Positions 1 through 8,223 of a stretch of DNA of 64,000 nt are shown one piece after another (positions within the stretch are counted from its first letter, which is position 1; each line of letters opens with the position of its first letter). The position numbers and the translations under genes are program-made. The stretch comes from Anaerolineales bacterium (GTDB lineage: Bacteria > Chloroflexota > Anaerolineae > 4572-78 > J111). Under the pieces are notes generated by a model. The model was not told the origin of the DNA. It ran no database searches and saw only the letters and a list, made by a program, of their open reading frames with translations. Where the stretch lies: positions 434,001-498,000 of the forward strand of contig JABTUK010000003.1 of assembly GCA_015075405.1 (NCBI GenBank). The letters run 5' to 3'.

Positions 1-504
1 GCCCAAGACAAAGTGGCGAGTATAGACATTGTAGCACAGCGCCTCCGGCATCCCGACCTGAAATTCGGTGGTGCGAAAGTCAACAATGTCAAAAGCGGCG
101 ACAACATCGGTGGCGGCTAAAATATCGGTGGGGGTAAGGTGGGGGCCGCTGACGGCGCGATTGAAAACAAAAGCCAGTTCGCACTCGATAAACGGCTGGA
201 TAAAATGCTCGGCCGATAAGGTCGAGCCGGGCGCGGCCTGCTGAAAGTCAAACAAGTGACCGTAAATGGGTTCTTGAATATGCATCTTGGCCTGGGCCGC
301 CTGGCTAGTGGCCGCCGCCTTTTGGCCGACAATTTTGTAGCCTCGCTCCATCCAACCTGACACGACGGCGGCCTGAACCTGGTAGGCTTCTTCAACCAAA
401 ATATCAGGATAAAAGGAAGCGACCGGCTGAATCTGCTGGTGATTGTCTTCGGCGGTGAAAAAACTTTGCGCAATTTGATGAATCATATCCGGGGATAGGG
501 ACAT
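1..504 (-). CDS. 2-keto-4-pentenoate hydratase / fumarylacetoacetase-fold protein (3' part outside window)
   Basis: Minus-strand frame open from the ATG at 504 to the window edge, 168 codons visible. The ATG is preceded by GGAGG at the right spacing. Visible sequence follows the MhpD/2-oxopent-4-enoate hydratase pattern: an early EAYQVQ segment, GYKIVGQKAAAT, an IYGHLFD segment, then an E-C-E metal-ligand-like stretch (FIECELAFVF) and DFRTTEFQ. Family members hydrate 2-hydroxy-2,4-dienoates in meta-cleavage pathways or act on related keto acids. The C-terminal part is outside the window. Its divergent neighbour is an isochorismatase-like hydrolase, and an RraA-type aldolase follows, which would fit keto-acid catabolism. 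The exact substrate is not visible. Confidence 0.8.
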   Translation of the reverse strand, partial: MSLSPDMIHQIAQSFFTAEDNHQQIQPVASFYPDILVEEAYQVQAAVVSGWMERGYKIVGQKAAATSQAAQAKMHIQEPIYGHLFDFQQAAPGSTLSAEHFIQPFIECELAFVFNRAVSGPHLTPTDILAATDVVAAFDIVDFRTTEFQVGMPEALCYNVYTRHFVLG

Positions 505-585
505 GCTTGCCTCCAGCGGTGAATTGGAGCGATTGTAACACCGGATACCTGAGTGACCAAATATCATATTAAGGATTAACCCGGT

Positions 586-643
586 CATGTCATTTCGAGC
601 GACGAAGGAGCGAGAAATCCCCCAAGACTATACTTGTCATATT
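586..643. repeat. Family-B palindromic element, degenerate left half
   Basis: Begins CATGTCATTTCGAGCGACG and continues to a GAGAAATCCC segment, like the left arm of full copies at 19843, 35756, 41753, 53162 and 54833. The right arm is decayed (only TGTCAT recognisable near 634). It lies just before the isochorismatase-like gene and creates an in-frame upstream ATG at 587 that is probably not the real start. Confidence 0.7.
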
Positions 644-655
644 GAGGTTAAGATT

Positions 656-1339
656 ATGTCCAAATTACAGATTGAAGCTGAACCCTATGCCTTTGAATTT
701 GACCCTGCTGCGACTGCCCTGATTATCATTGATATGCAGCGCGACTTTCTGGAACCAGGCGGCTTTGGCGAAATGCTGGGTAATGATGTGTCGTTGCTGC
801 GCAGCGCCATCGGGCCGATTGCCAATTTGCTGGAAGCGGCTCGCGCGGCCGGAATGCTGGTCATCCATACCCGTGAGGGCCATCGGCCCGACCTGACCGA
901 CGCGCCGCCGGCCAAACTGGCCCGAGGCCACCTCTCCTGCGGCATCGGCGATGTGGGGCCGATGGGCCGGGTGCTGGTGCGCGGCGAATACGGCCACGAC
1001 ATCATCCCGGAACTTTACCCGTTACCCACCGAGCCGGTGATTGACAAATCGGGTAAGGGCGCATTTTTTGGCACGGACCTGGCTTTGCTGTTGGGCAACC
1101 GAGGCATCCAATCGCTCATCGTCTGCGGGGTGACCACTGAGGTCTGTGTGCATACCACCGTGCGTGAAGCTAACGACCGCGGTTATGAATGTCTGGTCCC
1201 TGAGGATTGTGTCGGCTCATACTTTCCAGAATTTCAGCAGGTTGGGCTGAAGATGATTAAAGCGCAAGGCGGCATCTTTGGCTGGGTGTCCCACTCAAGC
1301 CAGGTGATTCAAGCACTGCATCAGGTTATCCAAATTTGA
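656..1339 (+). CDS. Isochorismatase-family cysteine hydrolase
   Basis: 227 aa. Catalytic triad residues of the family are recognisable: Asp26 in ALIIIDMQRDF, the Lys in the DKSGKGAFFGT segment and the Cys in GVTTEVCVHTTVREA. The VTTEVC...GYECLVPEDC pattern is closest to the biuret amidohydrolase/RutB-like branch, so an amide or ureide hydrolase is likelier than a true isochorismatase. Start chosen at 656; an in-frame ATG at 587 lies in a repeat arm and its extra 23 residues look like translated repeat. The last codons and the TGA are contributed by the left end of a family-A element, so the original C-terminus may have been altered. Confidence 0.88.
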   Translation: MSKLQIEAEPYAFEFDPAATALIIIDMQRDFLEPGGFGEMLGNDVSLLRSAIGPIANLLEAARAAGMLVIHTREGHRPDLTDAPPAKLARGHLSCGIGDVGPMGRVLVRGEYGHDIIPELYPLPTEPVIDKSGKGAFFGTDLALLLGNRGIQSLIVCGVTTEVCVHTTVREANDRGYECLVPEDCVGSYFPEFQQVGLKMIKAQGGIFGWVSHSSQVIQALHQVIQI

Positions 1340-1405
1340 GAAGCCAGCACGCCCACGTGCGGCCCCGTTCAGCACGTGGGCGTACCCGCTTCGCATCCCC
1401 TTTTT
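1328..1405. repeat. Family-A palindromic element, degenerate copy
   Basis: ATCCAAATTTGAG followed by the core CAGCACGCCCACGTGCGG and a GTTCAGCACGTGGGCGT return arm, as in intact copies at 6888, 10728 and 39152. The outer end CAGTAG is lost on the left and the right terminus has decayed. It overlaps the 3' end of the isochorismatase-like gene. Confidence 0.75.
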
Positions 1406-1452
1406 ATGGCCTCAAACAAGTTAGACTGTCCCCTTTTCCCTCGGTTCTTCCC

Positions 1453-2112
1453 TTACAAAATACCATACTTTTTGAAGGCATCTGTAGCCAGCATACCTTG
1501 TTCCAACTCTAATTTGATAACCTTTTCAGCCCGCGCCTTTTCCAAAGCTTCGCTAAAAATCTCGGTCTCGATCTGCTGCGGCACCACCACCACCCCGTCA
1601 ATATCCCCAATCAGCATATCGCCTGGCTGAATCCGCACCCCGCCGATTTCCACCGCCACCCGGTAATCAATCACCCGGCCTCGCCCCTTTTGATCCTGGG
1701 CAAACCGGCCCAGGCAAAAAACAGGAAACCTCATCTCCAAAATGCCTTTGGTATCGCGGACATAGCCGTTGAGCAGCGCCCCGGTGGCCCCACGCGCCCT
1801 GGCGGCGGTAGACATCAACTCGCCCCACATAGCATAGCGGGCCGAAGCGCCGCTGGCTACGTAAATTTCGCCCCGTTTCAAATCGTCCAGGGCGGCAAAC
1901 AGCAAGCCATAAGGGTCTTTGCTGTCAAACACGTTGGCTTCCAGCACCGGCATGGCTCGTCCTACCAGCAGCATGTCGGGGGCCAACGGCTGTAGTTCCG
2001 GCGGTAGAAACTGATTGGTATAGCCGTGATTATCCAAAATATCGCCAATCACCGCTGTAAACAGCTCAGCCCGGATCAGGGCCATCAACTCTTGCTCATT
2101 CTGCCATTCCAT
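1453..2112 (-). CDS. RraA-family protein (HMG/CHA aldolase-like)
   Basis: 219 aa. Matches the RraA/4-hydroxy-4-methyl-2-oxoglutarate aldolase fold: TAVIGDILDNHGY near the start, LVGRAMPV, the GATGALLNGYVRDTKGI segment containing the conserved G-x-R-D, and PGDMLIGDIDGVVVVP with the metal-binding Asp. These enzymes cleave 4-carboxy-4-hydroxy-2-oxoadipate-type acids or decarboxylate oxaloacetate; some relatives inhibit RNase E. Start at 2112 is supported by GAGAGG upstream; a longer frame to 2202 runs through a heptamer repeat and is rejected. Placed between a hydratase/hydrolase pair and a dipeptidase, a catabolic role is likelier than RNase regulation (inference). Confidence 0.85.
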   Translation of the reverse strand: MEWQNEQELMALIRAELFTAVIGDILDNHGYTNQFLPPELQPLAPDMLLVGRAMPVLEANVFDSKDPYGLLFAALDDLKRGEIYVASGASARYAMWGELMSTAARARGATGALLNGYVRDTKGILEMRFPVFCLGRFAQDQKGRGRVIDYRVAVEIGGVRIQPGDMLIGDIDGVVVVPQQIETEIFSEALEKARAEKVIKLELEQGMLATDAFKKYGIL

Positions 2113-2164
2113 AAGTTGCCTCTCAAAATTCGACTCTTTCGGAATTGAGGGGGGCAGTTGCAAT

Positions 2165-2207
2165 GTGATACGTGATACGTGATGCGTGATGACCCTAATC
2201 ACGTATC
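2165..2207. repeat. Heptamer fold-back array (GATACGT/GATGCGT unit)
   Basis: Four 7-bp units GATACGT/GATGCGT followed within 6 nt by an inverted partner ATCACGTATC. The same unit recurs inside both GT39-type genes (58941-59020 and 62530-62580). Confidence 0.8.
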
Positions 2208-2246
2208 GGGCCTAACTCCCACGAAATCTTGAAGAACCTAAAATTC

Positions 2247-3359
2247 TTACTCGCCTTCAGTCGAGTCCACTGCCGGACTCTCGCCCCAATCCCAGCTTTG
2301 GTGCAGCAGTCGCAGCCAGTTACCGTGCATGATCGCGGCAATATCCTCATCCCGATAGCCGCGCCCGGCCAGCAGACCCACCAACTTTTGCAAATCAGCA
2401 ATGGTATCCAGATCATGCGGGGTCTGGTTACGGCCAAATCCGCCGTCCAGGTCGGTGCCGATGGCGGCGTGGCGAGCGCTGCCGGCCAACTGGCAAATAT
2501 GGTCAATGTGATCCACTACATCGGCCAGCGTTACCTGAGCATTGCTACTGTGGCCGATAACCCAGCCCGGCTGGAGCATCCAGGCGTCAAAGGCCGCCCC
2601 AATCACCCCGTCCCGCTCAAAGATGGCTTTAAGCTGCTCATCGCTAAATTGGCGTTGATGCGGCACCAGCGTCCGGCAGTTGTTATGACTGGCCAGCACC
2701 GGCCCTTCGTAAGCTTCCAGGGCCTCCCAAAAGGCCGGGTCCGAAAAATGGGTCAGGTCCAAAATCATGCCCAACCACTCCATTTTAGACAGTAAGGCCA
2801 GGCCCAAATCGGTCAGGCCCAATTCGGTGCTGGTGCCGCCGGCATAGCGACCCGGCCCGTAGTGAGCCGGCCCCACCACCCGCAGTCCTGCTTCCCACCA
2901 CTCCGGCAGTTCATCAGGGCTGAGGATGGGGTCGGCGCTTTCCATACTGATTACAAAGCCCAGCGGCGGCGTCTCGCTCTCCTGCGAGTCGGCCTCCCAG
3001 GTTGTCCACTCGCCCAGATGATGATCCAATTCAACCCGGTTGGTGATGATTCGAATGTGTCCGGCCAGTTCCAGGGCGCGATAATAAGCCAATTGGCCCT
3101 GCGCAATGCCAAACGCCTGAGCCGGCGAGGCGTAATCAATATAGGGCGCAGCCCGGCCGGTCGAGCGGGCCAGCAGGGTGGCCATACACAGGGCTACCCG
3201 CCCCTGACGCATCTCCGGTAAGGCCACTGTCCCCTGGCCTCGCCCTTCTCCCGGGGTGCGGTTCTCCTGAGTGCGGATAGTGTAGGCCGAACTCAGCAAA
3301 TCCCGGTTCCACTGCAAAGCGTTCCAGGCCAGATCAAGATGAGCGTCAATAATCAGCAT
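2247..3359 (-). CDS. Membrane dipeptidase family (peptidase M19)
   Basis: 370 aa, full family length. N-terminal IDAHLDLAWNAL carries the H-x-D metal ligands; a central ESADP segment supplies the bridging Glu; VLASHNNCRTL and HAAIGTDLDGGF give later metal/substrate residues. The protein ends with the family-typical DIAAIMHGNWLRLL. M19 enzymes hydrolyse dipeptides, including D-amino-acid C-termini; no signal peptide is visible, so it is probably cytoplasmic. RBS AAAGGACG precedes the ATG. It is co-oriented with an M24 peptidase and an SDR, suggesting peptide-derived amino acid use. Confidence 0.92.
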   Translation of the reverse strand: MLIIDAHLDLAWNALQWNRDLLSSAYTIRTQENRTPGEGRGQGTVALPEMRQGRVALCMATLLARSTGRAAPYIDYASPAQAFGIAQGQLAYYRALELAGHIRIITNRVELDHHLGEWTTWEADSQESETPPLGFVISMESADPILSPDELPEWWEAGLRVVGPAHYGPGRYAGGTSTELGLTDLGLALLSKMEWLGMILDLTHFSDPAFWEALEAYEGPVLASHNNCRTLVPHQRQFSDEQLKAIFERDGVIGAAFDAWMLQPGWVIGHSSNAQVTLADVVDHIDHICQLAGSARHAAIGTDLDGGFGRNQTPHDLDTIADLQKLVGLLAGRGYRDEDIAAIMHGNWLRLLHQSWDWGESPAVDSTEGE

Positions 3360-3385
3360 TTAAATCGTCCTTTTCTATGCTTGAT

Positions 3386-3451
3386 GGAAGGCTGGAAGAT
3401 GGGAAGATTGGTCATTTTCCACCCTTCCAGCCCTCCAGCCCTCCATTCTTC
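3386..3451. repeat. Octamer fold-back array (GGAAGGCT-like)
   Basis: Left arm of GGAAGGCTGGAAGATGGG-type units, right arm CTTCCAGCCCTCCAGCC. Fills the gap between two peptidase genes and abuts the stop codon of the M24 gene. The same unit recurs at 37689, 53008 and 62827. Confidence 0.8.
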
Positions 3452-4582
3452 CTACGGTAGACTCTTATCGTGCTTCGTCAATACCTCGGCCCCATCTGCC
3501 GTGACCAGCAGCGCGTCCTCCACCCGGACGGCGGCCTGGCCAGGCAGGTAAATCCCCGGTTCCAGCATTATCACCATGCCCGCCTGTAACACTTCATCAT
3601 TATAAGGCACAATCCGGGGCGCTTCGTGCCCAATGACGCCAATGCCATGCCCGGAATGGTGCGGATAAACCGGATAACCGGCTGCGGCGATAAACTGGCG
3701 CAGAGCTTGATCAATTTCTCTGGCTACCGCACCGGGCCGAACCAGCGAGATGCCCAACTCCAGCGCTTGCAACGCCGTGCGGTGCATGGCCGCCTGCTGC
3801 GGCGTCGGCTCACCGGCGTAATAGGTGGCGCAGCTATCACTCCAATAGCCATATAGTATAGTGCTGAGATCCACAATTAACGAGTCGCCCGGCCTGATTT
3901 CATAGTCCAGCGGCCAGCCGCCGATATTATTTTCCCGATAACTAACCACACAGTCATTGCCCAGTGGAACTCGTCGCCCGGCCGCCTGCTGGATGGCGCT
4001 ATGAATCTCGGCCCAGACATCAATTTCACGCTTGCCGGCGATGCTGCTGTACCGGACGGCGGCGTGACCCACATCGGTCAGGGCGAAGTTTTCCCGCAGT
4101 TTGGCTAACTCTTCGGCAGTTTTGACCAGCCGCAGCGGCTCAAGCCAGCCATCCACCGCCACAAAATCAGCCGCCCCCAGAGCGTCGTGTACAACACTCT
4201 GAAAATAGACCGGCACATCCCGTTGTTCAAGCCCAACCCTGCCGCTGCCGCCGCCAATAACCTGGCGCAGCGCCCGTGTCAGGTGGTCGGCCCCGGCCAA
4301 CGGCTGCTCGATGGTGTAACCCAGGTGCGTTATCACCGCCCCGTCCACCTGTTCGTCAAAAGCGGCTGTATCGGCAGCGTAGGCGTCTACCACCAGCAGG
4401 GTAAAGTGCCCGGCCTCATACCAGACCAGTGGTGGGCCGCCGGCAAAAAAATTAAAACCGACCTGCACCGGTGGGGCAAAGCCGGTTAACCACTTGACCG
4501 TATAGGGATTGGCAAAAAGCGCCCGTTCGACGCCCTTAGCCTGTAAATAGGCATGCGCCTGTTGGCGTTGTTCTTGATGCAT
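3452..4582 (-). CDS. M24-family metallopeptidase (Xaa-Pro dipeptidase/aminopeptidase-like)
   Basis: 376 aa with N-terminal creatinase-like domain (about 1-130) and C-terminal pita-bread domain. All five metal ligands can be placed: Asp in LIVDLST, Asp in SDSCATYY, His in HHSGHGIG, Glu in MLEPGIY and Glu in RVEDALL. Hydrolyses the Xaa-Pro bond in dipeptides or peptides, or acts as a creatinase-type C-N hydrolase. RBS GGGAGG before the ATG. Spacing of ~90 nt to the M19 gene downstream, filled by a fold-back repeat. Confidence 0.9.
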   Translation of the reverse strand: MHQEQRQQAHAYLQAKGVERALFANPYTVKWLTGFAPPVQVGFNFFAGGPPLVWYEAGHFTLLVVDAYAADTAAFDEQVDGAVITHLGYTIEQPLAGADHLTRALRQVIGGGSGRVGLEQRDVPVYFQSVVHDALGAADFVAVDGWLEPLRLVKTAEELAKLRENFALTDVGHAAVRYSSIAGKREIDVWAEIHSAIQQAAGRRVPLGNDCVVSYRENNIGGWPLDYEIRPGDSLIVDLSTILYGYWSDSCATYYAGEPTPQQAAMHRTALQALELGISLVRPGAVAREIDQALRQFIAAAGYPVYPHHSGHGIGVIGHEAPRIVPYNDEVLQAGMVIMLEPGIYLPGQAAVRVEDALLVTADGAEVLTKHDKSLP

Positions 4583-4608
4583 CGTTGCCTCCCAAGAAAG
4601 TAAAGATA

Positions 4609-4677
4609 CGAGGAAGCGTGAGGCGAGGAGGCGAAGAGTCTTTTCGCCTCACCTGTCCTCGCCTCTTCGCCTCACTT
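4609..4677. repeat. Octamer fold-back array (GAGGCGAG unit)
   Basis: Left arm GAGGCGAGGAGGCGAAGAG, right arm CCTCGCCTCTTCGCCTCA. On the minus strand the right arm begins TGAGGCGAAG and this TGA is the stop codon of the SDR gene. The same arrangement occurs at argD and argC. Confidence 0.85.
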
Positions 4678-5445
4678 TAGGCTAAAGCCGCCATCCACCC
4701 GCAGACTGCTGCCGGTAATATAGTCGGCCTCATCGCTGGCCAGAAATACGGCGGCCCGGCCAATGTCGCGGGGCGTCCCCAGCCGGCCCCAGGGGATCAT
4801 CTTCGCCCCGGCCTGAAGCTCGGCTCCACTGGCCAGTTGGCGCTCCCCCGGCGTGTCAATCCAGCCCGGATTAATCACGTTGACATTGATCCGATATTCG
4901 GCCAGCTCGGCGGCCAGCGTGCGGCCCAACTGATTGACGGCGGCCTTGGCCATGTTGTAGGGCGCGCTCGTCGGCAGCGGAATTTCGGCCAAAACCGAGC
5001 CGATGATAATAATTTTGCCGCCGGGCCGGCCCTGTTGCGCCTGGGCCACCATCTGCTGGGCGGCCATCTGGCAGGTATGGTAAACGCCAAACTGGGTCAC
5101 TTCCAGGGTGCGGAGCACATGTTGCCACTGCGCCTCGACGGTCAGTTCCCGCACCGTGACGGCGGCATTGGCTACCACAATGTCGAGGCGGCCAAAGTGG
5201 GCAACGCTGGCGGCAATCATGGCCGTCACCTGTTCCCGGTCCGACACGTCGGCGTACTGTACCAGCGTCTGCCGCCCCAGCGCTTCAATAGCCGCCGCCG
5301 TATCACGGGCATCGAACTCACCGGCCGGCGGCAAATCATTGACCACCACCTCCGCCCCTTCTTCGGCCAGGCACAAGGCCACCCCCCGGCCAATGCCCCG
5401 CGCCGCGCCCGTCACCAGGGCTACTTTACCGGCAACTCGCTTCAT
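4672..5445 (-). CDS. Short-chain dehydrogenase/reductase (SDR)
   Basis: 257 aa, classical SDR length. Rossmann motif TGAARGIGRG near residue 14, NAA(V) motif in VVANAAVT, catalytic Ser in IIIGSVLAE, Tyr/Lys in YNMAKAAV, then the NPGWIDTPGE segment and C-terminal DYITGSSLRVDGGFS. NAD(P)-dependent oxidation/reduction of an alcohol or sugar; substrate not deducible. Start 5445 is supported by GAGG upstream; the upstream in-frame extension runs through a repeat (5464-5520). The stop codon is formed by the start of a GAGGCGAG repeat. Confidence 0.9.
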   Translation of the reverse strand: MKRVAGKVALVTGAARGIGRGVALCLAEEGAEVVVNDLPPAGEFDARDTAAAIEALGRQTLVQYADVSDREQVTAMIAASVAHFGRLDIVVANAAVTVRELTVEAQWQHVLRTLEVTQFGVYHTCQMAAQQMVAQAQQGRPGGKIIIIGSVLAEIPLPTSAPYNMAKAAVNQLGRTLAAELAEYRINVNVINPGWIDTPGERQLASGAELQAGAKMIPWGRLGTPRDIGRAAVFLASDEADYITGSSLRVDGGFSLK

Positions 5446-5463
5446 CCTCAATCCCCTAACAAA

Positions 5464-5520
5464 GAATGGCGAATCAGCGAATGGCGAATGGCATTTCTGA
5501 TTCGCCATTCGCCGATTCGT
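5464..5520. repeat. Fold-back array (AATGGCGA/AATCAGCG unit)
   Basis: GAATGGCGAATCAGCG-type units followed by ATTCGCCATTCGCCGATTCG. The same motif is found at 28224-28284, and arms of it within the GT39 genes (59210, 62934). Confidence 0.8.
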
Positions 5521-5534
5521 AATATTGCGAGGGC

Positions 5535-6674
5535 CTAATCCTGCCCCACATGCCTTAACGCCTCAGCCAGTTTTTCGAGGAATCTTTCGACATCGGCCAT
5601 GGTGTTGTACCCGTGCAGGGCCACCCGCAGCCGCCCGGCGTGAGCCATGATATGAATATTGGCCGCGTGGAGCAAACCGTGAATTTGTTCCGCCGCCGGG
5701 TGGCGAAAGGCGATAATCCCGGCCAGAGCATCTTTTTCCAACGGAGTCAGCAGTTCAACCGGCAGCCGGGCTAACCCTTCCAGGCAGGTATGCACCAGTG
5801 GCCGCGCTGCCGCCTCAATCGCCTCAACGCCGACACCTTGGATATAGGCCAAGGCGGCCCGGATGGCGTAAATGGCTGGATAGTTGGGCATGCCTACGGT
5901 AAAGCTGGCTGCCCCCGGTAGGCTGTTGGCCTGTTTGAAGCGATCCGGGCCAAAGGCATCTTGCAGATTAAACCAGCCGCCCGCCGGCACGGTCCACTCC
6001 GCCGTCCGCTCTTGGGGCACGCCGACCAGGCCGCCGCCATGACAGGCCAGGATCCACTTGTGGGTGCTGCTGACCACCAGATCAACCCCGCTCAGGCGCA
6101 GCGGGATGCGTCCCAACCCCTGCGTCACATCCACCGCCAGCAGCGCCGGGGAGAAACGGCGCACCGCCTCGACCACCGCCGGCAGCGGGATCATAAAGCC
6201 GTTAAAAAAGCTGACCAACGACACCGTCACCAGGCGTGTGGCCGGCCCCAACAGCGGGATCAAATCTTCCACCCGCAAGCCGCCGCCGCGCGCCCGCCAC
6301 ACTTTGACCGTAGCCGGGCAGGTCGGTTGCAGCCAGGGCGTCGCGCCCGCCGGAAAATCCAAATCATTGATGATGACTTCATCGCCGGGCTGCAAGTTTA
6401 AAGCCAGCGCCGCCAGATTATAAGCTTCGGAACTGCAAGAGCAAATCCCGATTTCGGCGGCCGTTAGCCCGTACAGTTGAGCCGTCAGCGCCTTGACTTC
6501 CTCGCGCTGGGCTTGATGCCGCTCCCGGCCATCCATGCCCAATTGGTGATCCCGAAAATAGTGCTGCAATGCCTGACCCACCACCAGCGGCGGAATCCCT
6601 TCGGCGGCGGTATTAAGGTATGTCATCGTTTCAAGCGAGGGAAATGCGGCGCGGCGAGTTTGATCGGTTAGCAT
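5535..6674 (-). CDS. PLP-dependent class V aminotransferase
   Basis: 379 aa. Fold-type I PLP enzyme of the class V/cysteine desulfurase-like group: N-terminal YLNTAAEGIPP, ICSCSSEAYNLAAL, LAVDVTQGLGRIPL with the PLP-contacting Asp, and VVSSTHKWILACHGGG with the Schiff-base Lys. C-terminal small domain ends LRVALHGYNTMADVERFLE. Likely an amino acid beta-lyase, isopenicillin-N-epimerase-like or transaminase; no NifS signature Cys loop is evident, so I do not call it a desulfurase. RBS AGAGGAG. It starts the minus-strand catabolic run. Confidence 0.85.
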   Translation of the reverse strand: MLTDQTRRAAFPSLETMTYLNTAAEGIPPLVVGQALQHYFRDHQLGMDGRERHQAQREEVKALTAQLYGLTAAEIGICSCSSEAYNLAALALNLQPGDEVIINDLDFPAGATPWLQPTCPATVKVWRARGGGLRVEDLIPLLGPATRLVTVSLVSFFNGFMIPLPAVVEAVRRFSPALLAVDVTQGLGRIPLRLSGVDLVVSSTHKWILACHGGGLVGVPQERTAEWTVPAGGWFNLQDAFGPDRFKQANSLPGAASFTVGMPNYPAIYAIRAALAYIQGVGVEAIEAAARPLVHTCLEGLARLPVELLTPLEKDALAGIIAFRHPAAEQIHGLLHAANIHIMAHAGRLRVALHGYNTMADVERFLEKLAEALRHVGQD

Positions 6675-6692
6675 AAGACTCCTCTGAAGATG

Positions 6693-6755
6693 GTAGACGG
6701 TAGACAGTAGACGGTAGACGGTAGACAGTAGACGGTAGACAGTAGAGGGTAGACA
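6693..6755. repeat. Perfectly phased heptamer array, 9 x 7 bp
   Basis: Nine consecutive heptamers GTAGACG/GTAGACA/GTAGAGG with no spacing change. Its inverted version (GTCTACT/GTCTACC) is at 42588-42616 before the MCP gene. Confidence 0.95.
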
Positions 6756-6770
6756 GGGGTAAAATATCCC

Positions 6771-6850
6771 TGCGACCTTGCGACTTTGCGACCTTGCGAC
6801 TCTGCGACCTTGCGACCTTGCTACCCTGCTACCCTGCTACCCTGCTACCC
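6771..6850. repeat. Perfectly phased octamer array, 10 x 8 bp
   Basis: Six TGCGACCT-like octamers followed by four TGCTACCC octamers, no phase slip. Related units in both orientations occur at 25334-25433. Confidence 0.95.
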
Positions 6851-6887
6851 TGATAAGGTACGTCTAATTAACGCGGAAAGCAAGTTT

Positions 6888-6983
6888 CAGTAGATCCAAA
6901 TTTGAGGAGCCAGCACGCCTACGTGCGGCTCCGTTCGGCACATGGGCGTGCCCGCTTCGCGTCCTCGAAAATTGGATCTATTG
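6888..6983. mobile_element. Family-A MITE-like element with 5-bp target duplication
   Basis: 96 bp. Termini CAGTAGATCCAAATTTGAGG and, inverted, CAATAGATCCAATTTTCGAGG. Core contains CACGCCTACGTGCGG and its return arm. Flanked by AGTTT at 6883-6887 and 6984-6988. No coding capacity. Confidence 0.9.
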
Positions 6984-7000
6984 AGTTTGGCCGTAGCCCT

Positions 7001-7028
7001 TTGCTATCGGCTTGGGCTGTGCTAAAAT
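7001..7028 (+). promoter_or_regulatory. Putative sigma70-type promoter
   Basis: TTGCTA at 7001-7006 and TAAAAT at 7023-7028, spacing 16. It lies just after the family-A element and 145 nt before the D-threonine aldolase-like gene, with a fold-back array in the presumed leader. Confidence 0.4.
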
Positions 7029-7079
7029 CGTCCTCAAATAAGGAGATTAGAGATTAAGTAAGCGTCCAATGCCGGCCCT

Positions 7080-7150
7080 GACCGGAGACCGAGGACCGGG
7101 CGTTTGCTCGCCTGGCGTGTAACCGGTCTCCCGTCCCCGGTCCCCGGTCT
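7080..7150. repeat. Fold-back array (GACCGGA unit)
   Basis: GACCGGAGACCGAGGACCGG on the left, GGTCTCCCGTCCCCGGTCCC on the right. A near-identical array is embedded in frame in the hybrid kinase gene at 31890-31981. Confidence 0.8.
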
Positions 7151-7173
7151 ATTTTCAAAGGAGAAGTGCCCCA

Positions 7174-8223
7174 ATGCGCATTGAAGAGTTAGATACCCCC
7201 GCAGCGATTGTTGAGCTGGACAGGCTGGAGGCCAATATCAGCCGCTTTCAGCGTTACCTGGATGAGCACGGTATTGCCAACCGGCCCCACATCAAAACCC
7301 ACAAAATCCCCGAAATTGCCCACATGCAGCTTCGGGCTGGAGCGGTAGGGATTACCTGCCAGAAGATTGGCGAGGCCGAGGTGATGGCCCAGGCCGGCAT
7401 CGGCGATATTTTTCTGCCTTACAACATCATCGGCGAGCGCAAATTGGAGCGCTTGATGCGCCTGGCCCACCGGGTCAACCTGAGCATGACCGCCGATTCC
7501 GAGTTTACCCTGCGCGGTCTGGCGGCGGCGGCCCAGCGCGAGGGGTTGGAACTGGAAACGCTGGTGGAGTTTGACAGCGGCCTGGGCCGCTGCGGGGTGC
7601 AGACCCCCCAGGAGGCGGCAGACCTGGCCCGCCTGATTGCCCGCTCGCCGGGCTTGCGCTTTGGCGGGCTGATGACCTACCCCAGCAACCAGAACACCGA
7701 CCCCTTTGTGGCCGCTGCCCGCAGCCTGCTGGCCGGCGACGGATTGGTCATCGAGCGGGTTAGCGGCGGCAGCACGCCCGGCATGTGGCAGGCTCACACC
7801 CACCCCGAGGTCAACGAGCACCGGGCCGGTATGTACATCTACGGTGACCGCTACACCATCAAAAATGGGGCGATGAAGCTGGAAGAGTGCTCGTTCAAAG
7901 TCATCACCACGGTGGTCAGCCGCCCCACCGCCGACCGGGGTATCCTCGACGGCGGCAGCAAAACCTTTTCATCCGACCTGCTGGGCCTGGAAGGGTACGG
8001 CCTGATCCTGGAGTACCCCGAAGCTGTCATTTACGGCCAATCCGAGGAGCACGGCCACGTGGACTTTTCGCAGTGCGCTCGCAAGCCGGAGATCGGCGAG
8101 CGGGTGACAGTGGTCCCCAATCACTGCTGCGTGGTCAGCAATTTATTCAACCAGGTGGCCGGGGTGCGCGACGGGAAGGTTGAGGTCATCTGGCCGGTGG
8201 CGGCGCGGGGTGCGCTACAATAG
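7174..8223 (+). CDS. D-threonine aldolase / D-serine dehydratase-like PLP enzyme
   Basis: 349 aa. Alanine-racemase-like N-terminal barrel: DTPAAIVELDRLEANI then RPHIKTHKIPEIA with the PLP Lys, VEFDSGLGRCGV and VSGGSTPGMW phosphate-binding segment; C-terminal DSD1-like domain with the VPNHCCVVSNL motif, matching the His/Cys metal site of D-serine dehydratases and D-threonine aldolases. Role: cleavage of D-threo-3-hydroxy amino acids or deamination of D-serine. RBS AAAGGAG. Fits the peptide/D-amino acid theme of the neighbouring dipeptidase. Confidence 0.88.
   Translation: MRIEELDTPAAIVELDRLEANISRFQRYLDEHGIANRPHIKTHKIPEIAHMQLRAGAVGITCQKIGEAEVMAQAGIGDIFLPYNIIGERKLERLMRLAHRVNLSMTADSEFTLRGLAAAAQREGLELETLVEFDSGLGRCGVQTPQEAADLARLIARSPGLRFGGLMTYPSNQNTDPFVAAARSLLAGDGLVIERVSGGSTPGMWQAHTHPEVNEHRAGMYIYGDRYTIKNGAMKLEECSFKVITTVVSRPTADRGILDGGSKTFSSDLLGLEGYGLILEYPEAVIYGQSEEHGHVDFSQCARKPEIGERVTVVPNHCCVVSNLFNQVAGVRDGKVEVIWPVAARGALQ

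Noticed and set aside
587..655. N-terminal 23-residue extension of the isochorismatase-like protein
   Set aside because: It is a translated family-B repeat arm; the ATG at 656 aligns with the family start.
1376..1630. 84-codon plus-strand frame after the isochorismatase-like gene
   Set aside because: Begins in a decayed repeat and overlaps the RraA-like gene on the other strand; no RBS.
6693..6850. CRISPR array
   Set aside because: Units of 7-8 bp without spacers; no cas gene.
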